From contig CM034546.1 of NCBI GenBank assembly GCA_020055645.1, positions 107,822,875 through 107,886,874 of the forward strand: a stretch of 64,000 nt of DNA. The letters run 5' to 3'. The stretch comes from Tomocerus qinae. Lineage: Eukaryota; Arthropoda; Collembola; Entomobryomorpha; Tomoceridae. Position numbers and translations under genes: made by a program. Positions 1 through 8,354 of the stretch are shown one piece after another (position 1 is the stretch's first letter; each line of letters begins with the position of its first letter). The notes under the pieces are model-generated. The model was not told the DNA's origin and made no database searches. It was given only the letters and a program-made list of their open reading frames with translations.

Positions 1-1216
1 CGATAAAAACAATGACAGAGTAATGTTCTCCCTTCACAAGGGATTGTGGTAATTAACTAGTTGTATTAAGCAAAAGCGTGCAGATTAATTAATGAAAGTG
101 TCAGCGTGTAAGCAAGATCTCAATTTTTGTGACATTGCATTCTTTTCTTTGCTCATCATTTTCATTCATTAATTGACTTCATCGGCGGGTTGTGTTAACT
201 TTAACACTTTAGTCTGCGAGTTTTGAGGAACCGGTTATTAGAAAAATTGGTTGACTCAAAATTCAAATCAGCTTTGGCTGTCATGTGTCTGATGTCAAGA
301 GCTGTTCACTTAGCATGGTGCAGAGCAATGATAATAAACGCTACCTCTCATCCTACTGATTGTGAGTGAGTATGAGTTTACTCGAGAGTGGCAGGAGTAC
401 ACGTGAACCATACAGAAGAATAAGGACATATTCCATATACTTAAATAGTACATACGGATTCATACGCTGCTCCTCCTTTCCCTGCACATTTATTTCGGAA
501 GCAAGTCACAAGAGGCAATTTGTGAGAAACGAGCTGACAGGGCCTTGTCCAAAAGTGGGGAATAGGATTTAGAAGGCAGGCAAGGGAATGAGAAAAATGA
601 ATTCTGTGAACAAGTTTTCTTGCCACGCTCAAAAATAGTGAATTCCCATCCTTTTAGTACATCCAGTTTGTACAGTGCGGCATCGTAGACACTATTATTT
701 GCGATCGATGTCAAAAATTCCTTTTGAGAGATGAGGAGAAATAGATGACTAAAGCTGGTTTCTTTATGGGCTTAAGCTAGTGAAGTGAGCCACGCCAACA
801 ATAAGCCAAAACCATATTATAACTACCAAACTGTTTGAACGGAATAAAAAATTCCAGCATACCAAAATACCAATACCATACTATAAACCATCTTCAGTAA
901 GTCAACTAGATAAAGTCAAACGAAGGCGTTCATTTTACTTACATAATAAAATCTGGAGACTCTACTCTTGAAAGTGTTACCCAAGAGAGCACAGATTGCA
1001 CAATCTCATATTGCCACAAAATCTGCATCCTGTTTTACTTGGGATAAAGATAGGATAACCAAAGATAAAAAAGGAGATTGTGCCAACCATCCCATACATT
1101 TATTATGAATTTTTAAATGAAAACATTAAATATGCACATCAATTGGACACTTTTGTTTTTAAAGAAACAACCTCAGCATTCCAAACTCCCAAATATGTAA
1201 ACTAGGTCATGTAGTA
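1..1216. other. Non-coding flank, nothing recognised
   Basis: AT-rich DNA with only short chance open frames. No exon, RNA gene or repeat was recognised. It ends with the TAGTA target duplication of the retroelement that follows. It may be intronic or upstream DNA of the receptor gene on this strand, but nothing here proves that. Confidence 0.5.
1212..1216. repeat. Target site duplication, left copy (TAGTA)
   Basis: The five bases TAGTA directly before the TG of the left LTR recur directly after the CA of the right LTR. This fixes the element's ends exactly and shows that both LTRs belong to one insertion event. Confidence 0.93.
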
Positions 1217-1668
1217 TGAGGAGTGCCATCCTCATCGGCCCTTCACCAACCACGTCATCATCATATCACTAATATTCTAATTCACCTCCCAACTCCCACA
1301 GAGTGTCACACTAGGAATCTGTCATACTAAAGCCAGTCTCAGTCTGGGCGTTGACCAGTCTTTGTCGAGCTGTTGGAAGGTCTTGGTCGTGTTGCTGTGT
1401 GGATCACGGTGCGACTTGAGTCTGTCCTGGTCGGGAATATTCTGTGTCTGGGAACTTAGAGTGAATCGGATCGAGTCATATTTCAGTTACAATAAACTTA
1501 TACATTTGCCTGTGTCCAAATCCTATTGTTCTCTCGTGCAGTCATTTCCTCACATTCCGATCATAAATCCTGGCATTAAAGGTGAACTGAGTACGAATCA
1601 TGGGTAGAGAAGGGGTAGTTAGTACTACAATTCAGTCTAATCAGCTATCTGGTGACCCAGACTCCTCA
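1217..1668 (+). repeat. 5' long terminal repeat
   Basis: A 452-bp repeat with a second copy at 7898-8349; the two look identical by eye. A canonical poly(A) signal AATAAA is at 1491-1496. An initiator-like CAGTC cluster occurs about 150 bp earlier, but the promoter was not mapped. An 81-codon open frame inside it occurs in both LTRs, begins with TTG and is not considered a gene. Confidence 0.95.
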
Positions 1669-1672
1669 TAAA

Positions 1673-1690
1673 TGGTGCGAAACCCGACTC
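1673..1690 (+). other. Primer binding site, tRNA-Phe-like
   Basis: TGGTGCGAAACCCGACTC begins four bases after the left LTR. TGG pairs with the universal tRNA CCA end. The sequence resembles the complement of the eukaryotic tRNA-Phe 3' end (TGGTGCCGAAACCCGG), with one C missing and divergence after the first 15 bases. The location is strong evidence for a PBS; the tRNA identity is tentative. Confidence 0.6.
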
Positions 1691-3273
1691 TTTTTCATCT
1701 TTTCGGACTGCCAAATTTATCTTCGGTTTTGGGGGTGACGGAGTGCTGCTGGGGCGAGAAGAGATTCGAGAAGGATTGTGTGTGAAGACTTGGACAAAGT
1801 GAATACTGCAAGTTGAAACGGAATAGTGCCGAAGAACTAGAACCTACATTAGTGCTACAAGTTTCGGAGAAATTTGTGTGTTCGGGAGCTACTTGGGAAA
1901 ATTCGGAGAATTGGACTTTGAAGAAAAACTGGATTCGGGAACTGGACGCTTCGTCGTGTGTTTACGGAGATTTTGCTTCGGGGGACATTCCTAGAGGAAG
2001 CTTACTTGGAGTGTTGACCGCTTATCTTCGCTGCGGGCCAATCAGAAGCTCTAAATCCATCAGGGAAACATAAGTTGCAGTAGAAGAATATACGGAAGAA
2101 AATTGTGGTGACCAGCGACATTACTGTGTTGACCCATTAACAAGACGAAGTTAGGCATATACGAGTGTTCTAGTAGTCGTAAACTTCTCGGAGAGAATCT
2201 ACATATATGATCGTGTGTAATACGGACTATCTATTTGCGTGTGTTTCATGCTACATGGATATCTAATATAGCATGTGTGATTACAAGCTATTGCGAGCAT
2301 AGCAATATAGCATGTGTGATAACAAGCTATTGCGAGTGTAGCAATATAGCATGTGTGGTTACAAGCTACGACGGATACGCCGAGTGGTATGGAATCAGTT
2401 TATTTTAATTTCATGGAAATAGTCAGTAACATACGAGAAGAAGCACATATTTTTTATCAATATCGAAGTATAGATAATTTGAAGTCATATTCATAGTATT
2501 TTTACTTGGGAAAATCAAGCACAGTTTGAATAATTACTATAATTACAATATTATAATAAGAGATAAACAGATATTTTAGGGACCAGCACGACTTAGGGAA
2601 AGACTCAGCAGTTCGACAGACTCATCGGGGGTTTTATGGAAATTAGGGACTAGCACAGGGAATTCTGAGCAATAGTCAGGGAAATACAAGATTAAGCAAA
2701 ACGGCTCAGTAAATTCTGAAGATATTGACATTAGATTATTAAGAATTTTAATATTTTAACGTCAGAGACTAAGGGAATGTCACCGGCGAAAAAGACTCAT
2801 GTTGAAGATACCTGTATTGGTGATAACACAAATTTTACTTAGGGGTCAGGGAAAACCTCTTGACTGTAAATTCAGTACTTGGAATTTTTGGAATAAGCTG
2901 TATGCAAACGAAGCAGGAATTAAGGAAAACGTTGAATATCGTTGTTTTTGAATAAATTCATATTGGAATATTATATACTCTACCACCAGAAGTAAGTCAT
3001 AAAGAAGGCAAGAGAACATTTAAATTAATCGCTCATTGGATTATCGACACATACATTACTTGGAAGAAGCATTTATATATACTTTAACATAGAAGATTAA
3101 TAGAATTCAAGACATCTTTAAGCTTAGAAACACATTAGACGCATTAATATTTCGTTCTATGGGACCTTCATCCTATTTGACTAAATGCTTTGATCATTTA
3201 CTTAAAACTATTGACGTATACTGACGCTCACAGAAGATAAATTTAAAAGCTTTAAAGACTACGAGTAGTTCAG
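1691..3273 (+). other. Long leader of the retroelement
   Basis: About 1.6 kb between the PBS and the gag start. It would hold the packaging and dimerisation signals, though none can be pointed to. An 86-codon frame at 1813-2073 begins with TTG and has no recognised similarity. A short three-unit repeat lies at 2265-2371. The length is unusual for an element with such a small coding capacity. Confidence 0.6.
2265..2371 (+). repeat. 39-bp tandem repeat in the leader, about 2.7 units
   Basis: Two full units (2265-2303, 2304-2342) and a shortened third unit. Each starts AATATAGCATGTGTG and continues with a TACAAGCTA-like core. Units differ by only a few bases. This is a different motif from the two arrays downstream of gag. 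Confidence 0.9.
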
Positions 3274-5304
3274 ATGTTGATTCTTGTTAATTTGGATTTA
3301 AATACGTTGAGAGAAACAATGGATTCTATATGTGGATGTAGGGTACCTATACCTGAATTTAAAGACAATGCTTCAGTATATTTAAATGACTTAGAACTTT
3401 ATTTTAATGCCATTGGGATACCTAAAGAGAATTGGTTCGACTACTTACCTTATGCATTAAGGGGAAACGATTATGAGTGGTTCAAACATACTATTAAGCA
3501 GAATTTCACGTGGGACGTATTCAAGTCACTTTTCCTAGAAAGACATAACTTCTATCCGGATAGGTATAGGAAGATGAGAGAAATATTGTTTCGAAGACAA
3601 AGAGAAGATGAGAGCATTGAAGAATTCGTTTATGACTTTGTAAATTCAAATAGCCTACTTTTTCCAAATGATAGTGAAGAAGTAACAGTTAAGAAATGTA
3701 GGGAGGCATTACACCCAAGGTTGAAAATATTTACATGTAGCTTAACAGAGTACACGGTTGATGCTTTGATTGAATGCGGAAGAATGATAGAAAGAAGTTT
3801 AGAAGAATTTACGCGTGAATTGCGTGGAATGAATACAAAAGGTGAGGATCACCAGAGAATGAATTCATTGAAAGAAGAAACGGTTAAATTAAGTCAGGAA
3901 GAATACCGAAAAGGATATCGAGTTCCGTTGCGAAGAAGAAATCGTCAGGAAAAGAAGAATATCAATTATTTGTGTCGTCATGAAGCTTTGGGCATCTACA
4001 GGAGAACGGATGGCACATCTGAAGAAACAGCGGAGTTTGCAGATTACGTGTTGGGGGACGCCTTGGCACAGGAATCTTCAAATTCAACAGTACGAAAATC
4101 TGAGAATGAAGGTTCATCCACAGATAACCGAGCGGATATAGGAAACGAATCGACAGCAAATAATTTAGGAAACACTGATGCTTGGGATCGCGACCCTACA
4201 TCAAGTGAATTAAAGGAGTTATGGAATAAGGACGATTGCGTTCAAGATCACAGTAGTGAAAATTTACGGATTCGAGAGAAAAGTGGGAACTGTGCGACTG
4301 ATGGATATTGGATCACGGATGCTTGGGACTGCAGCCCATCATCAAATGAATCATTAATGTCAGAAAACAAAGAAATTGAGAAGAATGAAGATTTACAGTT
4401 TGCCGAGAGTTTTCGGACTAACTATGATGTGTGTATCACAGAAAAGGGTATCCACTCTAATTTCAGGGAATCAGAAGCGAATACAATTGAAGTATCAGAA
4501 AGCAAGTTTGCGGGTGAAATTCCTACTACAGATATTTGGGAAATGGTTAAAACGAAATGGAATCATTTAGGGGCTATTAGGAGTTGGATAACAGGAAACG
4601 AACAAGGTAGGACGATTCCACAGAAGCCTAATGCGGGCAACAAATTTAAACGGTCTGCAATGGATAGTAGCAACGAGTTAGCGATTCATTTTGCTGGGAA
4701 AATTCCTAAGGAGCAGAAAATACAGAAACTGGAAGTTGCGAAGGGATGTTTTGGCTATTTAGTCGCTGCAACTGTTTTGAAGCAAAGAAGTAAACAAATT
4801 GTGAGTATCGCAAAGAAGAAAGATGCAAGATGGAAGTTAAGCAAGTCAGTCTCAAGGATTGGTAAATGCTTCAACACTATTATCGAAGAAATTCGTAGAA
4901 TACGGATCATAGGAAATCAAGAAGATGGTAAAAGAAGGAAACAAAATTGTCGTTCTCGGACTTGGTTAACTATATCACATTGGGCAGCGCAAAGGTTGTG
5001 GTGCCTGATGAGATCTTGGGTTTTGATATTGTTAATTTTGTCCAATCAGACAGGGCAAAAGGGACAGTGTCTGATGAGGAGAAGCGAAGTTTGCGTAAAA
5101 GAGGCGAGTATTGCCAATAACTTAAGCGAATTTGCAAGTAAGGACATGCTGTGGCCGAGCGTATTTCGAGAGAAGCGTTCTCAGAGGGTTACATCAGCAG
5201 AAGTGTTGTATTACTTGAAGCTAAGAAAGTTTAAGTTTAAATGTATATTTAGAATTTCCAAGGTGCATAAGCTCAGAATACATACTCAGCTAAAGATAAA
5301 GTAG
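3274..5304 (+). CDS. Gag polyprotein of the LTR element (capsid domain, no zinc knuckle)
   Basis: 676 codons from ATG to TAG. Residues about 25-180 fit the Ty3/gypsy capsid family (Retrotrans_gag type). Seen there are YEWF near 67-70, a W..FK..F.ER segment at 80-90, a long helix with R..R....LF.RQR around 97-110, then ESIEEFVYDF at 113-122 and a late AL.P.LK motif. This family forms the particle that packages element RNA in the cytoplasm. A second ATG, residue 16, lies closer to the domain and could be the true start. After a basic patch near residue 218 (RRRNRQEKK) comes a long charged tail in which TDAWD occurs twice (residues 300 and 347) and TDIWE once (about 419). No CCHC knuckle was found. 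From about residue 553 the composition changes abruptly, becoming W- and C-rich, while another frame looks more protein-like, so the tail beyond that point may be a frameshift artefact. Confidence 0.85.
   Translation: MLILVNLDLNTLRETMDSICGCRVPIPEFKDNASVYLNDLELYFNAIGIPKENWFDYLPYALRGNDYEWFKHTIKQNFTWDVFKSLFLERHNFYPDRYRKMREILFRRQREDESIEEFVYDFVNSNSLLFPNDSEEVTVKKCREALHPRLKIFTCSLTEYTVDALIECGRMIERSLEEFTRELRGMNTKGEDHQRMNSLKEETVKLSQEEYRKGYRVPLRRRNRQEKKNINYLCRHEALGIYRRTDGTSEETAEFADYVLGDALAQESSNSTVRKSENEGSSTDNRADIGNESTANNLGNTDAWDRDPTSSELKELWNKDDCVQDHSSENLRIREKSGNCATDGYWITDAWDCSPSSNESLMSENKEIEKNEDLQFAESFRTNYDVCITEKGIHSNFRESEANTIEVSESKFAGEIPTTDIWEMVKTKWNHLGAIRSWITGNEQGRTIPQKPNAGNKFKRSAMDSSNELAIHFAGKIPKEQKIQKLEVAKGCFGYLVAATVLKQRSKQIVSIAKKKDARWKLSKSVSRIGKCFNTIIEEIRRIRIIGNQEDGKRRKQNCRSRTWLTISHWAAQRLWCLMRSWVLILLILSNQTGQKGQCLMRRSEVCVKEASIANNLSEFASKDMLWPSVFREKRSQRVTSAEVLYYLKLRKFKFKCIFRISKVHKLRIHTQLKIK
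4932..5120 (+). pseudogene. Alternative-frame segment overlapping the gag 3' part
   Basis: Relative to the gag frame this segment is read one base back. It is open for about 62 codons and has a balanced, globular-looking composition (for example LVNYITLGSAKVVVPDEILG), whereas the gag frame over the same bases is rich in W, C and M. It ends at TAA 5118-5120; upstream it is closed by a TAA at 4929. The simplest reading is that the ancestral frame ran into this segment and a small indel near 4930 moved gag out of frame. Programmed frameshifting is an alternative, but no canonical slippery heptamer was seen. Family not recognised. Confidence 0.4.
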
Positions 5305-5718
5305 GATACAGAAGGAGGTTATTACAGTATACCTGGGTAATAGAAGCTACTTTCCTTGAAGATAAACGTATACTGAAGTCAATTATATTCATTGTAACGT
5401 TACAGAGACTAATAGAGAATCAGGATAGTATTTTGATACTTAATGCTTGAATACTATGTAATTACTTTAACTTTTGGGGTGGAATATTGCAATTGTAGTA
5501 ACTTTTCTAGTTAAGGCCAAATTCAATTTTGCTATTGTCAAATTCATTTTCTTTACCACTGATAGCGAACACAGTATTATCTGGTAAAATGTTTAAAAAT
5601 TGTTGTTAAACAAATAATACCGTTAGTACAGTCAGATGGACTCATAGTACTCATGATTAATGATAAGTATGATAATATAAATATGTAATACCTTTAAATC
5701 ATATAGGAGTAATGTAAT
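5305..5718 (+). other. Non-coding spacer after gag
   Basis: AT-rich DNA where pol would be expected in an autonomous element. No open frame of note and no protease or reverse transcriptase motif. Confidence 0.7.
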
Positions 5719-6500
5719 CATAATGTAGTTACGCTTTTATACATGTCAAAACAATGTAGTTACACTTTATTACCAATCAACGCAATGTGGTTGTACTTTA
5801 ATACCAGTCAACACAATGTGGTTACCCTACTTTACTGTGTGTATAAAATGTGGTTACCCTACTTTACTGTGTGTATAAAATGTGGTGACGCTACTTTACT
5901 GTATGTGTATCAGTGAGGTTACCACACTTTACTATGTATAACAGTGAGGTTACCACACTTTACTATGTATAACAGTGAGTTGACGCTACTTTATTACATT
6001 GTATTTAGTGAGGTTACCATACTCGACTATGTATAACATTGGGTTGACGCTATTTTATTGTATGTGTATTAGTGAGTTGACCATACTTTACTATGTGTAA
6101 TAATGAGTTGACCATACTTTACTATGTGTAATAATGAGGTGACCATACTTTACTATATGTAATAATGAGTTGACCATACTTTACTATGTGTTACAGTGAG
6201 TTGACCCTACTTTACTATTTTAGAGAATGTGTTGACTCCATTTGGATATATGTACCTATGTGTTGACCCTTTTTTAATATGTGTATAGAGCGTGTTGACG
6301 CTATTTCGATGTCTTTAATAGTGAGTTGACGCTACTTAACTATGTGTTGACGCTACTTTACTATATGTATGAAGTGGGTTGACGCTATTTCAATGTCTTT
6401 AATAGTGAGTTGACGCTTCGTTACCATGTAAAAAATTTGCAGTTACACTACTTGACTGTGATGTTTAAAATTGTGGCTACCGTTCTTTACTACGTATTAT
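5719..6500 (+). repeat. Degenerate tandem array of ~30-36-bp units inside the retroelement
   Basis: Roughly two dozen units with the pattern GT(G/T)A(G/C)-rich core, then CTACTTTACTATGTGTA and ATA..AGTGA. The core alternates between a GGTTACC type (early units) and a GTTGACGC or GTTGACC type (later units). Near 5815-5880 adjacent units are identical for over 25 bases; elsewhere they have drifted. The array occupies the pol position. Boundaries are approximate because the outer units decay. No open frame runs through it, so it does not encode a repeated peptide. Confidence 0.88.
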
Positions 6501-7169
6501 GCCTGGTTACAATTCTTCACTATGTACTTATAAGACCTACCGTAAGGGTACATTAGACCTATTCTATTACAGTTTACCAATTCTATTATATTGACACCAT
6601 TTTAAAAGGTTTAACATGTTCACTATGTTTAAATACTAGCGTTACAGTGTCGAATGCATCGGAAGATGGCATAGGTGTGTTTACCTAAGTATACGGAGTT
6701 CTTCATTTCCATTAAACGGAAGGACATCAACTTACCATCCATTTCAGCAAACAATAAATATATAGTTGTAGTACGAAGATGACTAGCAGCTGTGGAAGAC
6801 AGCTAACGTTTCTACAAATTTTGCGGGAAGTCTAATCAAACCTTACAACTACTTCATTCCACTAACTGAAAACAGTATCAGCCACCTTTGGAGGAAAAAC
6901 TTGTATATGTATTCGGTTTGGGCTACTTATACGCGAGATAGCGCAAAGTTGTGTGATCACAATCTCTACACTAACAAGCTTAAGCAACGAGTTTAATGTA
7001 TCAACACTATACAGAAATATTAGCAATTATTTGATGGAAAATATACTAGTGGGAAACTCAGGCAGGAACATCTTTGATTTTGGCAAACTGAAAACTTACG
7101 AGCTCTTGGTTGCGAAACTCTTTAATTGCTGCATCTACGACCATTAAACAACTACAAAACGGAAGGAAA
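6501..7169 (+). other. Non-coding segment between two tandem arrays
   Basis: About 670 bp within the element with no recognised gene. A 64-codon frame at 6953-7147 has no ATG start at its beginning and no recognisable motif. Confidence 0.6.
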
Positions 7170-7374
7170 CGACTACAGAGATATCATTCGAACGAGTAAA
7201 TCTTGGAATACAACTACACTGATGTCATTCGAACGAGTTAATCTTGGAATACACCTACACTGATGTCATTCGAACGAGTTAATCTTGGACAACTACACTG
7301 ATGTCATTCGAACGAGTTAATCTAGGAGGACACCAACACGGATGTCAATCGAACGAGATCATCAGGAGACAACG
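7170..7374 (+). repeat. Tandem array of ~38-41-bp units near the 3' end of the retroelement
   Basis: Five units built on GATGTCATTCGAACGAGTTA followed by ATCTTGGA and an A/C-rich end. The middle three are nearly identical; the first and last are diverged. Each unit contains the palindromic core TTCGAA. The sequence is distinct from the array at 5719-6500. Confidence 0.9.
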
Positions 7375-7871
7375 GACTACGTCGAGACATCTTCAAAAAT
7401 CCTTTCTTACCTGCGAGTCTAAAAACTATAACTTGGGCAAATTGCTCAGCTTACCCAAAATTTTTGACTATGTGTATATACATTTCATTTCATTTTCAAT
7501 TACAATATATTAATTTACAGGAACACTAACACACTAAAACTAATTAAGAATACTTGTTAAAAAAATTAAGAACATTTGTATAGCATGATATAAGGACACA
7601 TTTCATTGTTAAAGGCAATATTAATTATAATTTATATATTATGTAATGTATGAATACCATTATTGAACAATTACACAACATGCACGTATTACACAATTAT
7701 GTACCACATTAACATTCGTGAACTAATATGGAATATGTGAATATGTATGTCCAACGAAAATTATGATAGATTTTGATTTATGTATGAATTTATGTAAGAC
7801 GGGGGACTGGGAAAATTATTTTGATCTATTTTAACCCTATCATTCTTTTCCTACGTCCACCACAGTCGTTA
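7375..7871 (+). other. AT-rich 3' untranslated part of the retroelement
   Basis: No coding potential recognised. Very AT-rich, leading into the polypurine tract. Confidence 0.6.
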
Positions 7872-7897
7872 GGGGGGACTTTGTCGGGGGGAGTATA
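7872..7897 (+). other. Polypurine tract region before the 3' LTR
   Basis: Two runs of six G (7872-7877 and 7886-7891) separated by ACTTTGTC. The second, GGGGGGAG, is followed by TATA and then the LTR. This is the expected place for the plus-strand primer of reverse transcription. The doubled G run could be a duplicated tract. Confidence 0.75.
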
Positions 7898-8349
7898 TGA
7901 GGAGTGCCATCCTCATCGGCCCTTCACCAACCACGTCATCATCATATCACTAATATTCTAATTCACCTCCCAACTCCCACAGAGTGTCACACTAGGAATC
8001 TGTCATACTAAAGCCAGTCTCAGTCTGGGCGTTGACCAGTCTTTGTCGAGCTGTTGGAAGGTCTTGGTCGTGTTGCTGTGTGGATCACGGTGCGACTTGA
8101 GTCTGTCCTGGTCGGGAATATTCTGTGTCTGGGAACTTAGAGTGAATCGGATCGAGTCATATTTCAGTTACAATAAACTTATACATTTGCCTGTGTCCAA
8201 ATCCTATTGTTCTCTCGTGCAGTCATTTCCTCACATTCCGATCATAAATCCTGGCATTAAAGGTGAACTGAGTACGAATCATGGGTAGAGAAGGGGTAGT
8301 TAGTACTACAATTCAGTCTAATCAGCTATCTGGTGACCCAGACTCCTCA
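7898..8349 (+). repeat. 3' long terminal repeat
   Basis: A 452-bp copy of 1217-1668, offset by 6681 bases, with no difference noticed by eye. AATAAA at 8172-8177 is the probable polyadenylation signal of the element's transcript. Confidence 0.95.
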
Positions 8350-8354
8350 TAGTA
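8350..8354. repeat. Target site duplication, right copy (TAGTA)
   Basis: Directly follows the CA end of the right LTR and matches 1212-1216. Confidence 0.93.

Larger units (their letters stand above)
1217..8349 (+). mobile_element. Gag-only, non-autonomous LTR retrotransposon (Ty3/gypsy-like Gag)
   Basis: A complete 7133-bp LTR element. It starts TGAGGAGT and ends ACTCCTCA, so the ends are TG..CA inside a short inverted repeat. It has a 452-bp direct repeat at each end, a 5-bp target duplication TAGTA on both sides, a PBS-like sequence just inside the left LTR and G-rich polypurine tracts before the right LTR. The only long reading frame is a 676-codon Gag. No YxDD reverse transcriptase, DTG/DSG protease or zinc-binding/DDE integrase was seen in the provided translations, and the 2.6 kb after gag is tandem repeat and non-coding DNA. 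The element would need enzymes supplied in trans from an autonomous relative. LTRs that look identical by eye imply recent insertion. The Gag fold type points to Ty3/gypsy rather than BEL/Pao or copia, but without pol the assignment is an inference. Confidence 0.93.

Noticed and set aside
1362..1607. 81-codon frame, repeated identically at 8043-8288
   Set aside because: It lies within the two LTRs, starts with TTG and is duplicated only because the LTRs are.
1650..1665. tRNA-Trp-type primer binding site as the functional PBS
   Set aside because: It is inside the LTR and present in both copies, and the LTR end and target duplication place the PBS further right. It is kept only as a possible relic.
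7170..7374. Regularly spaced repeats reminiscent of a CRISPR array
   Set aside because: The whole unit is repeated, with no unique spacers, and the array sits inside a retroelement of a eukaryotic genome.
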